A stretch of DNA of 64,000 nt from Xanthobacter sp. NM-25 (GCF_022138605.1 NZ_JACBFS010000002.1:434001-498000), one strand, 5' to 3'. Positions 1-8,844 are shown, counted from the stretch's first letter. Notes: a model not told the origin generated them from the sequence alone. Numbers and translations: made by a program.

Positions 1-2082
1 TCGACCGGCACCAGCCGGCCGGCCGGTGGCGCCGCGCGCCCCGCTGGCACCACCACGGCCCGTCCGCTCGCCCCCCGGCCCGCCGGCACCGCCGAGGCCG
101 AGGAGGAGGAGCGCCGCGCCGCCCGTCGCGGCCCCGGCGCCCGTCCCGCCGCCCCGGTCAAGGTGCCCCGCGCCCCCGCCGGCCCGGAAAAGCAGCGCGG
201 CCGCCTGACCGTCGTCACCGCTCTGTCGGGGGATGAGGAGCGCCAGCGTTCGGTGGCCTCGTTCCGCCGCCGCACCCAGCGCATGACCGGCAACCGCGCT
301 CAGGAGAGCAAGGAAAAGATCGCCCGCGAGGTGATCCTGCCCGAGACCATCACCATCCAGGAACTCGCCAACCGCATGTCGGAGCGGGGCGTGGATGTGA
401 TCCGCCTGCTGATGAAGCAGGGGCAGATGCTGAAGATCACCGACGTGATCGACGCCGACACCGCCGAGCTGATCGCCGAGGAGATGGGCCACACGGTGCG
501 CCGCGTCTCGGAATCCGACGTGGAAGAGGGCCTGTTCGACACGCCCGACGCCGCCGAGGACCTGCTGCCGCGCCCGCCGGTGGTGACCATCATGGGTCAC
601 GTCGACCACGGCAAGACCTCGCTGCTCGACGCGATCCGCAAAGCCAACGTGGTGTCCGGCGAGGCCGGCGGCATCACCCAGCACATCGGCGCCTATCAGG
701 TGACGGCGCCGTCCGGCGGCAAGGTCACCTTCATCGACACCCCCGGCCACGCCGCCTTCACCGCCATGCGTGCCCGCGGCGCCAAGGTGACGGACATCGT
801 GGTGCTGGTGGTGGCCGCCGATGACGGCGTGATGCCGCAGACGGTGGAAGCCATCCATCACGCCCGCGCCGCCGGTGTGCCGATCATCGTGGCCATCAAC
901 AAGATCGACAAGCCCGGCGCCAAGCCGGAGCGGGTGCGCACCGAGCTGCTCCAGCACGAGGTGCAGGTGGAAAGCCTGGGCGGCGAGACGCTCGAGGTGG
1001 AGGTCTCCGCCAAGGAGCAGCTCAACCTCGACAAGCTGCTCGACGCCATCTCGCTGCAGTCGGAAATCCTCGATCTCAAGGCCAACCCCGACCGCGCCGC
1101 CGAAGGCACCGTGGTCGAGGCGAAGCTCGATCGCGGCCGCGGCCCGGTGGCCACCGTGCTGGTGCAGCGTGGCACCATGCATGTGGGCGACATCGTGGTG
1201 GCCGGCGCCGAATGGGGCCGCGTGCGCGCCCTCATCTCCGACCTCGGCAGCAACGTGAGCGAGGCCGGCCCGTCCATGCCGGTTGAGGTGCTCGGCTTCA
1301 ACGGCACCCCGGAGGCGGGCGACCGCCTGGCGGCGGTGGAGAACGAAGCCCGCGCCCGCGAAATCACCGATTATCGTCAGCGCCAGAAGCGCGAGAAGGC
1401 GGCGGCCCGGTCCACCGCCATCCGCGGCTCGCTGGAACAGATGATGAGCCAGGTGAAGTCGTCTGGCCGCAAGGAGTTCCCGCTCATCATCAAGGGCGAC
1501 GTGCAGGGCTCGGTGGAAGCCATCATCGGTGCCCTCGAGAAGGTGGGCAACGACGAGGTGCAGGCCCGCATCATCCATTCGGGTGCCGGCGGCATCAACG
1601 AGAGCGACGTGACCCTGGCGGAGACATCCGGCGCGGTGATCATCGCCTTCAACGTGCGCGCCAACAAGGAAGCTCGCGACGCCGCCGACCGGGCGGGCGT
1701 GGAGATCCGCTACTACAACATCATCTACGACCTCGTGGATGACGTGAAGCACGCCATGAGCGGCCTGCTCGCCCCCATCACCCGCGAGACCATGCTGGGC
1801 AACGCGGAGATCCGCCAGATCTTCGCCGTGTCCAAGGTCGGCAAGGTGGCGGGCTGCCTGGTCACCGACGGTGTGGTGGAGCGCGGTCAGCATGTCCGCC
1901 TCATCCGCGACAACGTGGTGATCCACGAGGGCAAGCTCTCCACCCTCAACCGCTTCAAGGATGCGGTGAACACGGTGCACGCCGGCCAGGAATGCGGCAT
2001 GTCCTTCGAGAACTACCAGGACATGCGCGAAGGCGACGTCATCGAGTGCTATCGCGTGGAGACGGTGCAGCGCTCGCTCTGA
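1..2082 (+). CDS. infB: Translation initiation factor IF-2 (5' end outside window)
   Basis: IF-2 is the GTPase that brings fMet-tRNA to the 30S subunit and promotes subunit joining. The frame is open from base 1, so the start lies upstream; 693 residues are present. The first ~75 residues are an Ala/Pro/Arg/Glu-rich linker typical of alphaproteobacterial IF-2. An IF2_N-type segment follows (VILPETITIQELANRM). The G domain carries GHVDHGKT (about residue 199 of the fragment), DTPGH (about 246) and NKID (about 300). The later part matches IF-2 domains II-IV, ending with the C2 domain that binds initiator tRNA. rbfA and truB follow, as in the conserved nusA-infB-rbfA-truB cluster. Identification is certain; only the 5' end is missing. 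Confidence 0.97.
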   Translation, partial: STGTSRPAGGAARPAGTTTARPLAPRPAGTAEAEEEERRAARRGPGARPAAPVKVPRAPAGPEKQRGRLTVVTALSGDEERQRSVASFRRRTQRMTGNRAQESKEKIAREVILPETITIQELANRMSERGVDVIRLLMKQGQMLKITDVIDADTAELIAEEMGHTVRRVSESDVEEGLFDTPDAAEDLLPRPPVVTIMGHVDHGKTSLLDAIRKANVVSGEAGGITQHIGAYQVTAPSGGKVTFIDTPGHAAFTAMRARGAKVTDIVVLVVAADDGVMPQTVEAIHHARAAGVPIIVAINKIDKPGAKPERVRTELLQHEVQVESLGGETLEVEVSAKEQLNLDKLLDAISLQSEILDLKANPDRAAEGTVVEAKLDRGRGPVATVLVQRGTMHVGDIVVAGAEWGRVRALISDLGSNVSEAGPSMPVEVLGFNGTPEAGDRLAAVENEARAREITDYRQRQKREKAAARSTAIRGSLEQMMSQVKSSGRKEFPLIIKGDVQGSVEAIIGALEKVGNDEVQARIIHSGAGGINESDVTLAETSGAVIIAFNVRANKEARDAADRAGVEIRYYNIIYDLVDDVKHAMSGLLAPITRETMLGNAEIRQIFAVSKVGKVAGCLVTDGVVERGQHVRLIRDNVVIHEGKLSTLNRFKDAVNTVHAGQECGMSFENYQDMREGDVIECYRVETVQRSL

Positions 2083-2100
2083 GGAGCCCCGCCCCTGGCG

Positions 2101-2126
2101 CCCCCTCTCCCCAGCGGAGAGAGGGC
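2101..2126. repeat. C-rich/G-rich imperfect palindrome between infB and rbfA
   Basis: CCCTCTCC is followed after a short loop by GGAGAGAGGG. Similar CCCTCTCCC...GGGGAGGG palindromes recur near 29.2, 29.4, 59.56 and 59.69 kb, so this looks like a degenerate member of a dispersed family. The rest of 2083-2363 shows no gene. Confidence 0.45.
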
Positions 2127-2363
2127 GACGCCGCGACGACGCACCCCTCTTCGACCCCGGATCGCCGGTCGGCGCCCCCCTTTTCAAGGCGGGGGCGGCG
2201 CACCGGCGAAAGGGTGCGTTGCCCCCCCGGGAACCCAAGGGGCGCCTCGGGGCTTGAGACATATGGAGTGAACCGGAGCGGCATGGTCCAAACCCATCCG
2301 CTCTCGACTTGAAGACAAGACGCCCCGGCCGCGCCGCGCGGTGTCGAAGAGGTTTTTGAACAG

Positions 2364-2780
2364 ATGAGATCCCAAGCCCGCACGGGAGGCGGCCCCTCCC
2401 AGCGCATGCTGCGCGTCGGCGAGCTGGTGCGCCACGCTTTGGCCGACGTGCTGTCCCGCGGCGACCATATCGACCCGGTGCTCTCCGGCCACATCATCAC
2501 CGTGCCGGAAGTGCGCATGTCGCCCGACCTGAAGGTCGCCACCTGCTTTGTCATGCCGCTGGGCGGCAAGGACATCGGCGCCGTGATCAAGGCCCTGGAG
2601 GCCAACAAGCGCCACCTGCGCACCGAAGTGGCGCACCGGGTGGAGCTGAAATCCGTGCCGGAACTGCGGTTCCGTGAGGACACCTCGTTCGACGAGGGCG
2701 CCCGCATGGACGCGCTGCTGCGCACCCCCGAGGTCGTCCGCGATCTCGACAGTGACGACGAAGAGACCAACCGCGAATGA
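2364..2780 (+). CDS. rbfA: 30S ribosome-binding factor RbfA
   Basis: RbfA is a small KH-fold assembly factor that binds the 5' region of 16S rRNA during late 30S maturation and cold adaptation. The 138-residue product has the family signature: an N-terminal helix (RMLRVGELVRHALADVL), the segment ITVPEVRMSPDLKVATCFV, and HRVELKSVPELRFREDTSFDEGARMDALL. An acidic tail (DSDDEETNRE) ends the protein. The ATG is preceded by an AGAGG-like site. Its stop overlaps the truB start in an ATGA quartet, so the two genes are translationally coupled. It lies between infB and truB, as in many bacteria. Confidence 0.96.
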   Translation: MRSQARTGGGPSQRMLRVGELVRHALADVLSRGDHIDPVLSGHIITVPEVRMSPDLKVATCFVMPLGGKDIGAVIKALEANKRHLRTEVAHRVELKSVPELRFREDTSFDEGARMDALLRTPEVVRDLDSDDEETNRE

Positions 2781-3859
2781 CAACCGCATCTGCCGCATCC
2801 GCCGTTCCCGCCGCCGCGCCGGAGGAACCCGAGGCCAGCCCCGCCGCCGACGCCCAGCGCCCCCCGCGCGGCCACGGGCGCGGAAACGACAATCGCCAGC
2901 AGGACAACCGCCCCCGCACGCCCAAGCGCGACCTCGACGGCTGGGTGCTGCTCGACAAGCCCACGGGCATGACCTCCACCCAGGCGGTCACCGTGGTGAA
3001 GCGCCTGTTCTCGGCCAAGAAGGCCGGGCACGCGGGCACCCTGGATCCGCTGGCGTCCGGCTGCCTGCCCATCGCCTTCGGCGAGGCCACCAAGACCGTT
3101 CCCTATGTGATGGATGGCCGCAAGACCTATCGCTTTACCGTCCACTTCGGCATCGAGACCGACACGGACGACGCCGAGGGCAAGCCGGTGGCCACCTCCG
3201 AGCTGCGCCCGAGCGACGACGAGATCCTGGCCGCCCTTGCCCCCTTCCGGGGCGAGATCCAGCAGGTGCCGCCCGCTTATTCCGCGCTGAAGATCGGCGG
3301 CGAACGCGCCTACGACCTGGCCCGCGAGGGCGCGGACGTGGTGCTGGAGGCGCGGCCCGTCACCATCTATCGCCTCGACCTGGTGGAACGGCCCGATGCC
3401 GACCATGCGGTGCTGGAGGCGGAGTGCGGTAAGGGCACCTATGTGCGCGCCATCGCGCGCGATCTCGGCCGCATGCTGGGCGCCCGCGGCCATGTCTCGG
3501 CGCTGCGACGCACCTCGGTGGGCCCGTTCCTCGAGGATGACCTCGTTTCCCTGGATGAGCTGCGCGAGCGCGCCGACGCCGGCGAGGCGGATCTGATGGA
3601 GGCGCTGGACCCGGTGGAGTTCGCCCTCGATGAGATTCCGCATCTCACCGTCACCCCACCTGACGCGCACCGGCTGCGCTGCGGCCAGAGCGTGATCCTG
3701 CGCGGACGCGATGCGCCCATCGTCGAGGGGCATGCCGCCGTGTTCTGCCAGGGCGGCCTCATCGCCATCGGCGATGTGGAGGCGGGTGAAATCTACCCGC
3801 ACCGGGTGTTCAACTGGGCGCGGCGTCCGCGCCCCCGGGCCCTCGACACCGAGAGCTGA
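2777..3859 (+). CDS. truB: tRNA pseudouridine(55) synthase TruB
   Basis: TruB converts U55 of the tRNA T-loop to pseudouridine. The 360-residue product begins with about 50 Ala/Pro/Arg-rich residues not found in the E. coli enzyme, then the catalytic core (GWVLLDKPTGMTSTQAV). The catalytic aspartate is in HAGTLDPLASG, at about residue 90. KTYRFTVHFGIETDTDDAEG and CGKGTYVRAIARDLG are further TruB signatures, and a PUA-like C-terminal part follows (LRCGQSVILRG). The start ATG overlaps the rbfA stop. The longer N-terminus could be genuine, since the ATGA overlap supports this start. Confidence 0.96.
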   Translation: MTTASAASAVPAAAPEEPEASPAADAQRPPRGHGRGNDNRQQDNRPRTPKRDLDGWVLLDKPTGMTSTQAVTVVKRLFSAKKAGHAGTLDPLASGCLPIAFGEATKTVPYVMDGRKTYRFTVHFGIETDTDDAEGKPVATSELRPSDDEILAALAPFRGEIQQVPPAYSALKIGGERAYDLAREGADVVLEARPVTIYRLDLVERPDADHAVLEAECGKGTYVRAIARDLGRMLGARGHVSALRRTSVGPFLEDDLVSLDELRERADAGEADLMEALDPVEFALDEIPHLTVTPPDAHRLRCGQSVILRGRDAPIVEGHAAVFCQGGLIAIGDVEAGEIYPHRVFNWARRPRPRALDTES

Positions 3860-3888
3860 GACCGCTCCCGCGCCGGGGCCAACATTCC

Positions 3889-3918
3889 GCTGGCCCCGAA
3901 AGGGAATTCGGCTATAGT
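3889..3918 (+). promoter_or_regulatory. Possible rpsO promoter
   Basis: A TATAGT hexamer at 3913-3918 would serve as a -10 element. The candidate -35 about 17-18 bases upstream (GCTGGC/CTGGCC) is weak. The position, between truB and the hairpin upstream of rpsO, fits an independent rpsO transcript. This rests on one good hexamer only. Confidence 0.35.
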
Positions 3919-3931
3919 CCCGGCGCGAAAG

Positions 3932-3964
3932 CGGCGCCCGATGCCATTCGGGCGCCGATTTTCG
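3932..3964 (+). terminator. Strong hairpin after truB / in the rpsO leader
   Basis: A perfect 10-bp stem, CGGCGCCCGA paired with TCGGGCGCCG, closes a 6-base loop and is followed by ATTTT. It may terminate the infB-rbfA-truB transcript, or form part of the rpsO 5' leader if the promoter just upstream is real. Confidence 0.6.
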
Positions 3965-4075
3965 CATTTGCATTCGACCGTGCTGGACGACATCCCGGCC
4001 CGGCCGACTGGCGCTCCTCCCCGCCCTGGCGGTGCGACGGCGCGCCTTTTCCACTCCGTTTGAAAGGACACTGCG

Positions 4076-4345
4076 ATGTCGATCACGGCCGAGCGCAAGC
4101 AGGAGCTCATCAAGGATTTCGGGACCAAGGACGGCGACACCGGTTCGCCCGAGGTGCAGGTGGCGATCCTCACGACCCGCATCGTGAACCTCACCGAGCA
4201 CTTCAAGTCCCACCACAAGGACAACCACTCGCGTCGCGGGCTGCTGAAGCTCGTCTCGCAGCGTCGTAGCCTTCTCGACTATCTGAAGAAGAAGGACGAG
4301 GGCCGCTACAAGTCCCTGATCGAACGTCTCGGCCTGCGCCGCTGA
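4076..4345 (+). CDS. rpsO: 30S ribosomal protein S15
   Basis: S15 is a primary 16S rRNA-binding protein of the platform of the 30S subunit. The 89-residue product has the standard length and signature (MSITAERKQELIKDF, GDTGSPEVQVAILT, HFKSHHKDNHSRRGLLKLVSQRRSLLDYLKK). The start ATG follows an AAAGGA site. The gene stands between truB and pnp, the usual order; in enterobacteria S15 autoregulates through its own leader, but no such structure is established here. Confidence 0.98.
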   Translation: MSITAERKQELIKDFGTKDGDTGSPEVQVAILTTRIVNLTEHFKSHHKDNHSRRGLLKLVSQRRSLLDYLKKKDEGRYKSLIERLGLRR

Positions 4346-4669
4346 TGTTACGCCGGATCCGCGCGGGTCTTCCGTTCGGGTCCGGTCCCCTCCCGCCGGT
4401 TTCGGCGGGCCCATGTGCGGCTGCGTCCGCAGATGGTCTTATGAACCCCCTGGCCCGGCCCTTTTCTGCGCCGGTGCCGCGCATGCCCCCGTGGCGTGCC
4501 ATCGCAGCAGGCATGGGGCCGGCTGCGGGTCCGCGAAGCAAGGGACGAACCATGGCAGGATCGCCGGACGCAACCGTCGGAGCCCCTTCCCCGGAAGGTG
4601 CGCTTCGCGCGGCGCGTCCGGCCGTCTTGCTCATGGCTCGCCTCGTTCGCCAATAGAGAAAGACGACGC
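4346..4669 (+). promoter_or_regulatory. rpsO-pnp intergenic region with large mRNA structures
   Basis: No gene is seen in these 324 bases. CCCGCCG/CGGCGGG (4392-4409) is a compact hairpin after rpsO without a clear U-run. Nearer pnp, a long stem pairs 4563-4571 (GCCGGACGC) with 4614-4622, and an inner hairpin pairs CCTTCC with GGAAGG (4585-4598). In E. coli an RNase III-processed leader hairpin mediates PNPase autoregulation; this leader is a candidate for the same role, by inference only. Confidence 0.4.
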
Positions 4670-6859
4670 ATGTTCGACATTCACAGCGAAACGCTGGATT
4701 GGGGCGGAACCACCCTCACCCTGGAGACGGGCAAGATGGCCCGCCAGGCCGATGGCTCGGTGCTCGCCACCTACGGCGACACCAAGGTGCTCGCCACCGT
4801 GGTTTCCGCCAAGGAGCCGAAGCCCGGCCAGGACTTCTTCCCCCTGACCGTGAACTACCAGGAAAAGTCCTACGCCGCCGGCCGCATTCCCGGTGGCTAT
4901 TTCAAGCGTGAGGGCCGCCCCTCCGAGAAGGAGACCCTGGTCTCCCGCCTCATCGACCGGCCGATCCGCCCCCTGTTCCCCGATGGGTACAAGTGCGACA
5001 CCCAGGTGATCATCACCGTGCTCGCCCACGACCTGGAGAACGACCCCGACGTGGTCTCCCTGGTGGCCGCCTCCGCCGCCCTCACCCTCTCCGGCATCCC
5101 CTTCATGGGCCCGGTGGGCGCCGCCCGCGTCGGCTTCATCGACAATGAATACGTGCTCAACCCCACCGTGGACGAAGTCAAGGAAAGCGACCTCGACCTG
5201 GTGGTGGCCGGCACCTCCGACGCCGTGCTGATGGTGGAATCGGAAGCGAAAGAGCTGCCCGAGGAGATCATGCTGGGCGCCGTGATGTTCGGCCACCGGC
5301 ACTTCCAGCCGGTGATCGAGGCCATCATCAAGCTGGCCGAGAAGGCCGCCAAGGAGCCCCGCACCTTCCAGCCCGCCGACGTCTCCGCCGTCGAGGCCAA
5401 GGTGAAGGAAATCGCCGAGGCCGACCTGCGCGCCGCCTACAAGATCAAGCAGAAGCAGGCCCGCTATGAGGCGGTCGGCGCTGCCAAGTCCAAGGTGAAG
5501 AAGTATTACGAGGAGCTGGCGCTGGGCGGCACCGCGGTGCCCAACGGCCAGGTGGTGGCCGAGGTGATCAAACACCTCGAAGCCCAGATCGTGCGCTGGA
5601 ACATCCTCGACGACGGCATCCGCATCGACGGCCGTGACGTGCGCACCGTGCGCCCCATCGTCTCGGAAGTCGGCATCCTGCCGCGCGCCCACGGCTCCGC
5701 TCTGTTCACCCGCGGCGAGACCCAGGCCCTGGTGGTCGCCACTTTGGGCACCGGCGAGGACGAGCAGTTCATCGACAGCCTGGAAGGCACCTACAAGGAG
5801 CACTTCCTGCTGCACTACAACTTCCCGCCCTTCTCCGTGGGCGAGACCGGCCGCATGGGCTCCCCCGGCCGCCGCGAGATCGGCCACGGCAAGCTCGCCT
5901 GGCGCGCCATCCACCCGATGCTGCCCGCCAAGCACGAGTTCCCCTACACCCTGCGCGTGGTCTCCGAGATCCTGGAGTCCAACGGCTCCTCCTCCATGGC
6001 CACCGTCTGCGGCTCCTCGCTGGCGCTGATGGATGCGGGCGTGCCGCTGCGGCGCCCGGTGGCGGGCATCGCCATGGGCCTCATCCTGGAAGGTGAGAAG
6101 TTCGCCGTGCTGTCCGACATCCTCGGCGACGAGGATCACCTCGGCGACATGGACTTCAAGGTGGCCGGCACCGAGCAGGGCGTGACCTCGCTCCAGATGG
6201 ACATCAAGATCGCCGGCATCACCGAGGAGATCATGAAGGTCGCCCTGGCCCAGGCCAAGGACGGTCGCACCCACATCCTCGGTGAGATGTCCAAGGCCCT
6301 CACCAGCGCCCGCGCCGAGCTGGGCGAGCATGCCCCGCGCATCGAGGTCATGAAGATCCCGGTGGACAAGATCCGCGAAGTGATCGGCTCCGGCGGCAAG
6401 GTGATCCGCGAGATCGTCGAGAAGACCGGCGCCAAGGTCAATATCGAGGACGACGGCACCATCAAGATCGCCTCGTCTTCGGGCGACAGCATCAAGGCCG
6501 CCATCAACTGGATCAAGTCCATCGCTTCCGAGCCGGAAGTGGGCCAGATCTATGACGGCACTGTCGTGAAGGTGGTGGACTTCGGCGCCTTCGTGAACTT
6601 CTTCGGTTCCAAGGACGGCCTGGTGCATGTCTCCCAGATGGCCAAGGAGCGGGTGAACAAGCCCTCCGACGTCGTCAAGGAAGGCGACAAGGTCAAGGTC
6701 AAGCTCATGGGCTTCGACGAGCGCGGCAAGACCCGCCTGTCCATGAAGGTGGTGGACCAGGTGACCGGCGAGGACCTCGAGGCCAAGGAAAAGGCCGAGC
6801 GGGACGCCGCCAAGGCCGCTGCCAAGGACGAGAATGGCGAGGCCGGCGCCGCCGAATGA
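4670..6859 (+). CDS. pnp: Polyribonucleotide nucleotidyltransferase (PNPase)
   Basis: PNPase degrades RNA 3' to 5' phosphorolytically and is a degradosome partner. The frame is open further upstream, but the proper start is ATG 4670 (MFDIHSETLDWGG), giving 729 residues. Two RNase PH domains are present (GQDFFPLTVNYQEKSYA in the first; SLEGTYKEHFLLHYNFPP and RREIGHGKLAWRA in the second). A KH domain with IREVIGSGGKVIREI lies near residue 565, and an S1 domain (GTVVKVVDFGAFVNFFG) near 630. The Lys/Glu/Ala-rich tail is usual in alphaproteobacteria. A strong terminator follows within 25 bases. Confidence 0.98.
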   Translation: MFDIHSETLDWGGTTLTLETGKMARQADGSVLATYGDTKVLATVVSAKEPKPGQDFFPLTVNYQEKSYAAGRIPGGYFKREGRPSEKETLVSRLIDRPIRPLFPDGYKCDTQVIITVLAHDLENDPDVVSLVAASAALTLSGIPFMGPVGAARVGFIDNEYVLNPTVDEVKESDLDLVVAGTSDAVLMVESEAKELPEEIMLGAVMFGHRHFQPVIEAIIKLAEKAAKEPRTFQPADVSAVEAKVKEIAEADLRAAYKIKQKQARYEAVGAAKSKVKKYYEELALGGTAVPNGQVVAEVIKHLEAQIVRWNILDDGIRIDGRDVRTVRPIVSEVGILPRAHGSALFTRGETQALVVATLGTGEDEQFIDSLEGTYKEHFLLHYNFPPFSVGETGRMGSPGRREIGHGKLAWRAIHPMLPAKHEFPYTLRVVSEILESNGSSSMATVCGSSLALMDAGVPLRRPVAGIAMGLILEGEKFAVLSDILGDEDHLGDMDFKVAGTEQGVTSLQMDIKIAGITEEIMKVALAQAKDGRTHILGEMSKALTSARAELGEHAPRIEVMKIPVDKIREVIGSGGKVIREIVEKTGAKVNIEDDGTIKIASSSGDSIKAAINWIKSIASEPEVGQIYDGTVVKVVDFGAFVNFFGSKDGLVHVSQMAKERVNKPSDVVKEGDKVKVKLMGFDERGKTRLSMKVVDQVTGEDLEAKEKAERDAAKAAAKDENGEAGAAE

Positions 6860-6883
6860 TCGACCATTGCGCGACAAAGACGG

Positions 6884-6913
6884 AAGGGCGGCCGATTGGC
6901 CGCCCTTTTTTTT
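6884..6913 (+). terminator. Rho-independent terminator of pnp
   Basis: GGGCGGCC and GGCCGCCC form a perfect 8-bp stem (extended by A-T pairs) around a GATT loop. A run of eight T residues follows directly. This is a textbook intrinsic terminator. Confidence 0.93.
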
Positions 6914-7439
6914 GGCTTTGCCGACATGTTCCCATAAGGGGGATCGGCTCTCTTTGAAAAATGGGGCGGCGCTTTCAAAACCAACAGAGGCGTCCGATCA
7001 CCCAATTCGCACCAGCGATGATCAAAAAAATATCGCTTTACAAATGACTTAGCGACACCTGCCACAAAACCGAAAGGCGAGCCGGCCTTCTGTCGCCACC
7101 ACAGGGCTGCCTGGATATCGCGCAGCGGCATGAGCCTGCAGAAGGGGATAGGGGCTTTTATCTGCCGCTTTACTAGGCTGCACTCCGGTTTTAGAGGCCT
7201 TGGCACGACAGAGTGGTAATCTGCAGCCGCACGCCCATCACGTGAACAAATTTATAGCAATATGATTCAAATCAATAAAACGCACGGCCACCGGATGTAG
7301 GCACTTCTAAAGTGCTGCTCTCAGCATGACGTTTGGCTGCAGTCGCGCGTCGGCAGTCCATTGTGTTACATCAGTATTATTTAACATTTAAAATTACTGT
7401 ATCCCGCGTTGGGTGGACGTTCTCAAATTGGAGGCAAAT
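6914..7439. other. AT-richer gene-free region upstream of the ferredoxin gene
   Basis: About 500 bases carry no convincing gene and are visibly richer in A/T than the surroundings. The second half holds regulatory-looking elements: a near-perfect FNR/FixK box (7262-7275) and an inverted repeat GCACTT-CTA-AAGTGC (7301-7315). I found no good NifA upstream sequence (TGT-N10-ACA) and no consensus sigma-54 promoter. Confidence 0.6.
7262..7275. promoter_or_regulatory. Candidate FNR/Anr/FixK box
   Basis: ATGAT-TCAA-ATCAA matches the FNR-family consensus TTGAT-N4-ATCAA at nine of ten informative positions. It lies 165 bases before the ferredoxin ATG. FNR-type regulators act under oxygen limitation, which fits the predicted role of the downstream genes. 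Only the sequence match supports it. Confidence 0.6.
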
Positions 7440-7805
7440 ATGCCGATTATTACTTTTCGCTCGTCGAGCACGAAGGATAAGCGCGCCTATGCGACGGCGG
7501 GCGATACCAGCACCATTCTCACCGTCGCCAAGGCGAACGGCGTGCAAATTCCCTTCGAATGTGAAGAAGGCGAATGCGGCTCCTGCCTCATCCGCGTCGA
7601 ATATCCCGAAGGCAAGCCGCGCATGGCGATCGCGCTGACCGAGCGGGAAAAGGCCAAGCTCAGGGAACTGGAAAAGATCACCGAAGAGCAAATCCGCGAT
7701 GCCGAGGTCAATGATATCGCGCCGCCTTATCGGCTCGCGTGTCAGTTCATCGCGCGCGAAGAGGAAGTGATCATTCACTACGAAGTGTGCGCGGTCGAGG
7801 TTTGA
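7440..7805 (+). CDS. Shethna (FeSII)-type [2Fe-2S] ferredoxin, candidate nitrogenase-protective protein
   Basis: The 121-residue product carries a [2Fe-2S] ligand set C41-x4-C46-x2-C49 plus C101. The pattern IPFECEEGECGSC with late PPYRLACQ resembles the FeSII (Shethna) protein of Azotobacter vinelandii rather than electron-transfer ferredoxins. The insert between the Cys motif and the last Cys (LTEREKAKLRELEKITEEQI) is also FeSII-like. In Azotobacter FeSII binds oxidised nitrogenase in an inactive, oxygen-tolerant complex. I chose ATG 7440, which has GGAGG at a good distance; an upstream in-frame GTG at 7413 has no such site. A ferritin-like gene follows 71 bases downstream. The FeSII assignment is from recalled family features. 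Confidence 0.8.
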   Translation: MPIITFRSSSTKDKRAYATAGDTSTILTVAKANGVQIPFECEEGECGSCLIRVEYPEGKPRMAIALTEREKAKLRELEKITEEQIRDAEVNDIAPPYRLACQFIAREEEVIIHYEVCAVEV

Positions 7806-7876
7806 GCTAAGCTCTTTCACGATCATTCGGCAGGGTCGGCGCGCAGCCGGCCCGGCCTTCATCTGGAGGTGGTCCG

Positions 7877-8353
7877 ATGAACAGTGTCGAAGAATTCCTT
7901 GCTTACGCCGTCAAGCTGGAAGAGGAGGCCGCCCTCCGTTTCGGCGAGCTGGCAGACGCCATGGGAAGCTGCGGCAATAGCGACGTGAGCAAGCTCTTCC
8001 GGCGCCTATCCGAATACTCGCGGATGCACCTCGCCGACGCCCGCGCGCGCTCCGCGTTCCGCGACATCCCCACCAAGGCCGCGTCCGAATTCGATTGGCC
8101 CGACGTCGAAAGCCCGGAAACGGCCGCCATCTGGGCCGCCGACCCCTTCCTGGGCCATGGCGAGGCGCTGCAGATCGCCCGCGAGGCGGAAGAAGCCAGC
8201 CGCGATTATTACAAGTCCATCCTCGACACCAGCGAGGACCCTGAGATCAAGGCGCTCGCGAAGGAATTCTTCGAGGAGGAGAGCCAGCACGTTCGGGAGA
8301 TCCACAAATGGATCGCCGCCTATGAGGCCCGCCGTTCCGTCACGGCGAGCTGA
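7877..8353 (+). CDS. Ferritin-like (rubrerythrin-type) diiron domain protein
   Basis: The 158-residue protein is almost entirely helical and spaces acidic and His residues like a ferritin-like four-helix bundle: EEFLAYAVKLEEEAALRF in helix 1, SRMHLADA in helix 2, REAEEASRDYYKSI in helix 3 and EEESQHVREIHKW in helix 4. Paired E and ExxH motifs suggest a diiron site, so oxidase, peroxidase or iron-storage chemistry is plausible. No rubredoxin domain is present. GGAGG precedes the ATG. Being next to the FeSII-type ferredoxin, it probably shares its transcript and may help handle oxygen or iron; the exact reaction is unknown. Confidence 0.7.
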   Translation: MNSVEEFLAYAVKLEEEAALRFGELADAMGSCGNSDVSKLFRRLSEYSRMHLADARARSAFRDIPTKAASEFDWPDVESPETAAIWAADPFLGHGEALQIAREAEEASRDYYKSILDTSEDPEIKALAKEFFEEESQHVREIHKWIAAYEARRSVTAS

Positions 8354-8644
8354 GCCGCGCCAATGCGGATCGTCCGGCGGTCAGAGGATGACCACCGGAG
8401 CATCCGGGCCGCGCCAAAGCAATAACGGTGTCGGCGCGGTGCACGCGCTCATTTTTGGGTGCGCCGCGCGGGCCGTTCACACGCCGCAACAACCTGGTTT
8501 GCCGGGTGTGGGCCTGCCCCCTGCCCCATTCCGCAGGACAGAAGCGCACCCTTCCCGCCAGTCACGGGAAGGCCGAACGGCCGTACGGCCCGCCGTGTGG
8601 GGCTTGGCTTAGAGGGGCTTGGTGCCCCTGCCTGCCCGCTCCTG

Positions 8645-8710
8645 TGTCGCCGCGCAGTTCGCCGCGGCACAGGTGTCGCGTCCCACCTGCCGCGGCACGC
8701 TGAGGCGACA
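8645..8710. repeat. Nested inverted repeat
   Basis: GCCGCGGCA plus CAGGTG (8662-8676) is complementary to CACCTG plus CCGCGGC (8685-8697) with a small bulge. TGTCGCC (8645-8651) pairs with GGCGACA (8704-8710) outside it. Together they can fold into a long hairpin of unknown function. Confidence 0.6.
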
Positions 8711-8844
8711 CCGGCTTCACCAGACCCTGCTTGGCCAGACCCTGCTTGGCCCCAAAAACCCGCAACGCATCACGGTCGCGCAAAGCAGGAGGCAGGACCG
8801 CGTACGCCTTCCGCTCCCGCTCGAAAAGTGGGCGCCCGGCACAT

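Noticed and set aside
4631..6877. A 748-codon minus-strand frame opposite pnp
   Set aside because: Low-complexity His/Gly/Leu/Asp content and complete overlap with a certain pnp gene mark it as a compositional shadow.
7190..7440. Sigma-54/NifA promoter for the FeSII-like gene
   Set aside because: TGGCAC near 7200 lacks a -12 element at the right distance, TTTGGC near 7330 lacks TTGC, and no TGT-N10-ACA site was found.
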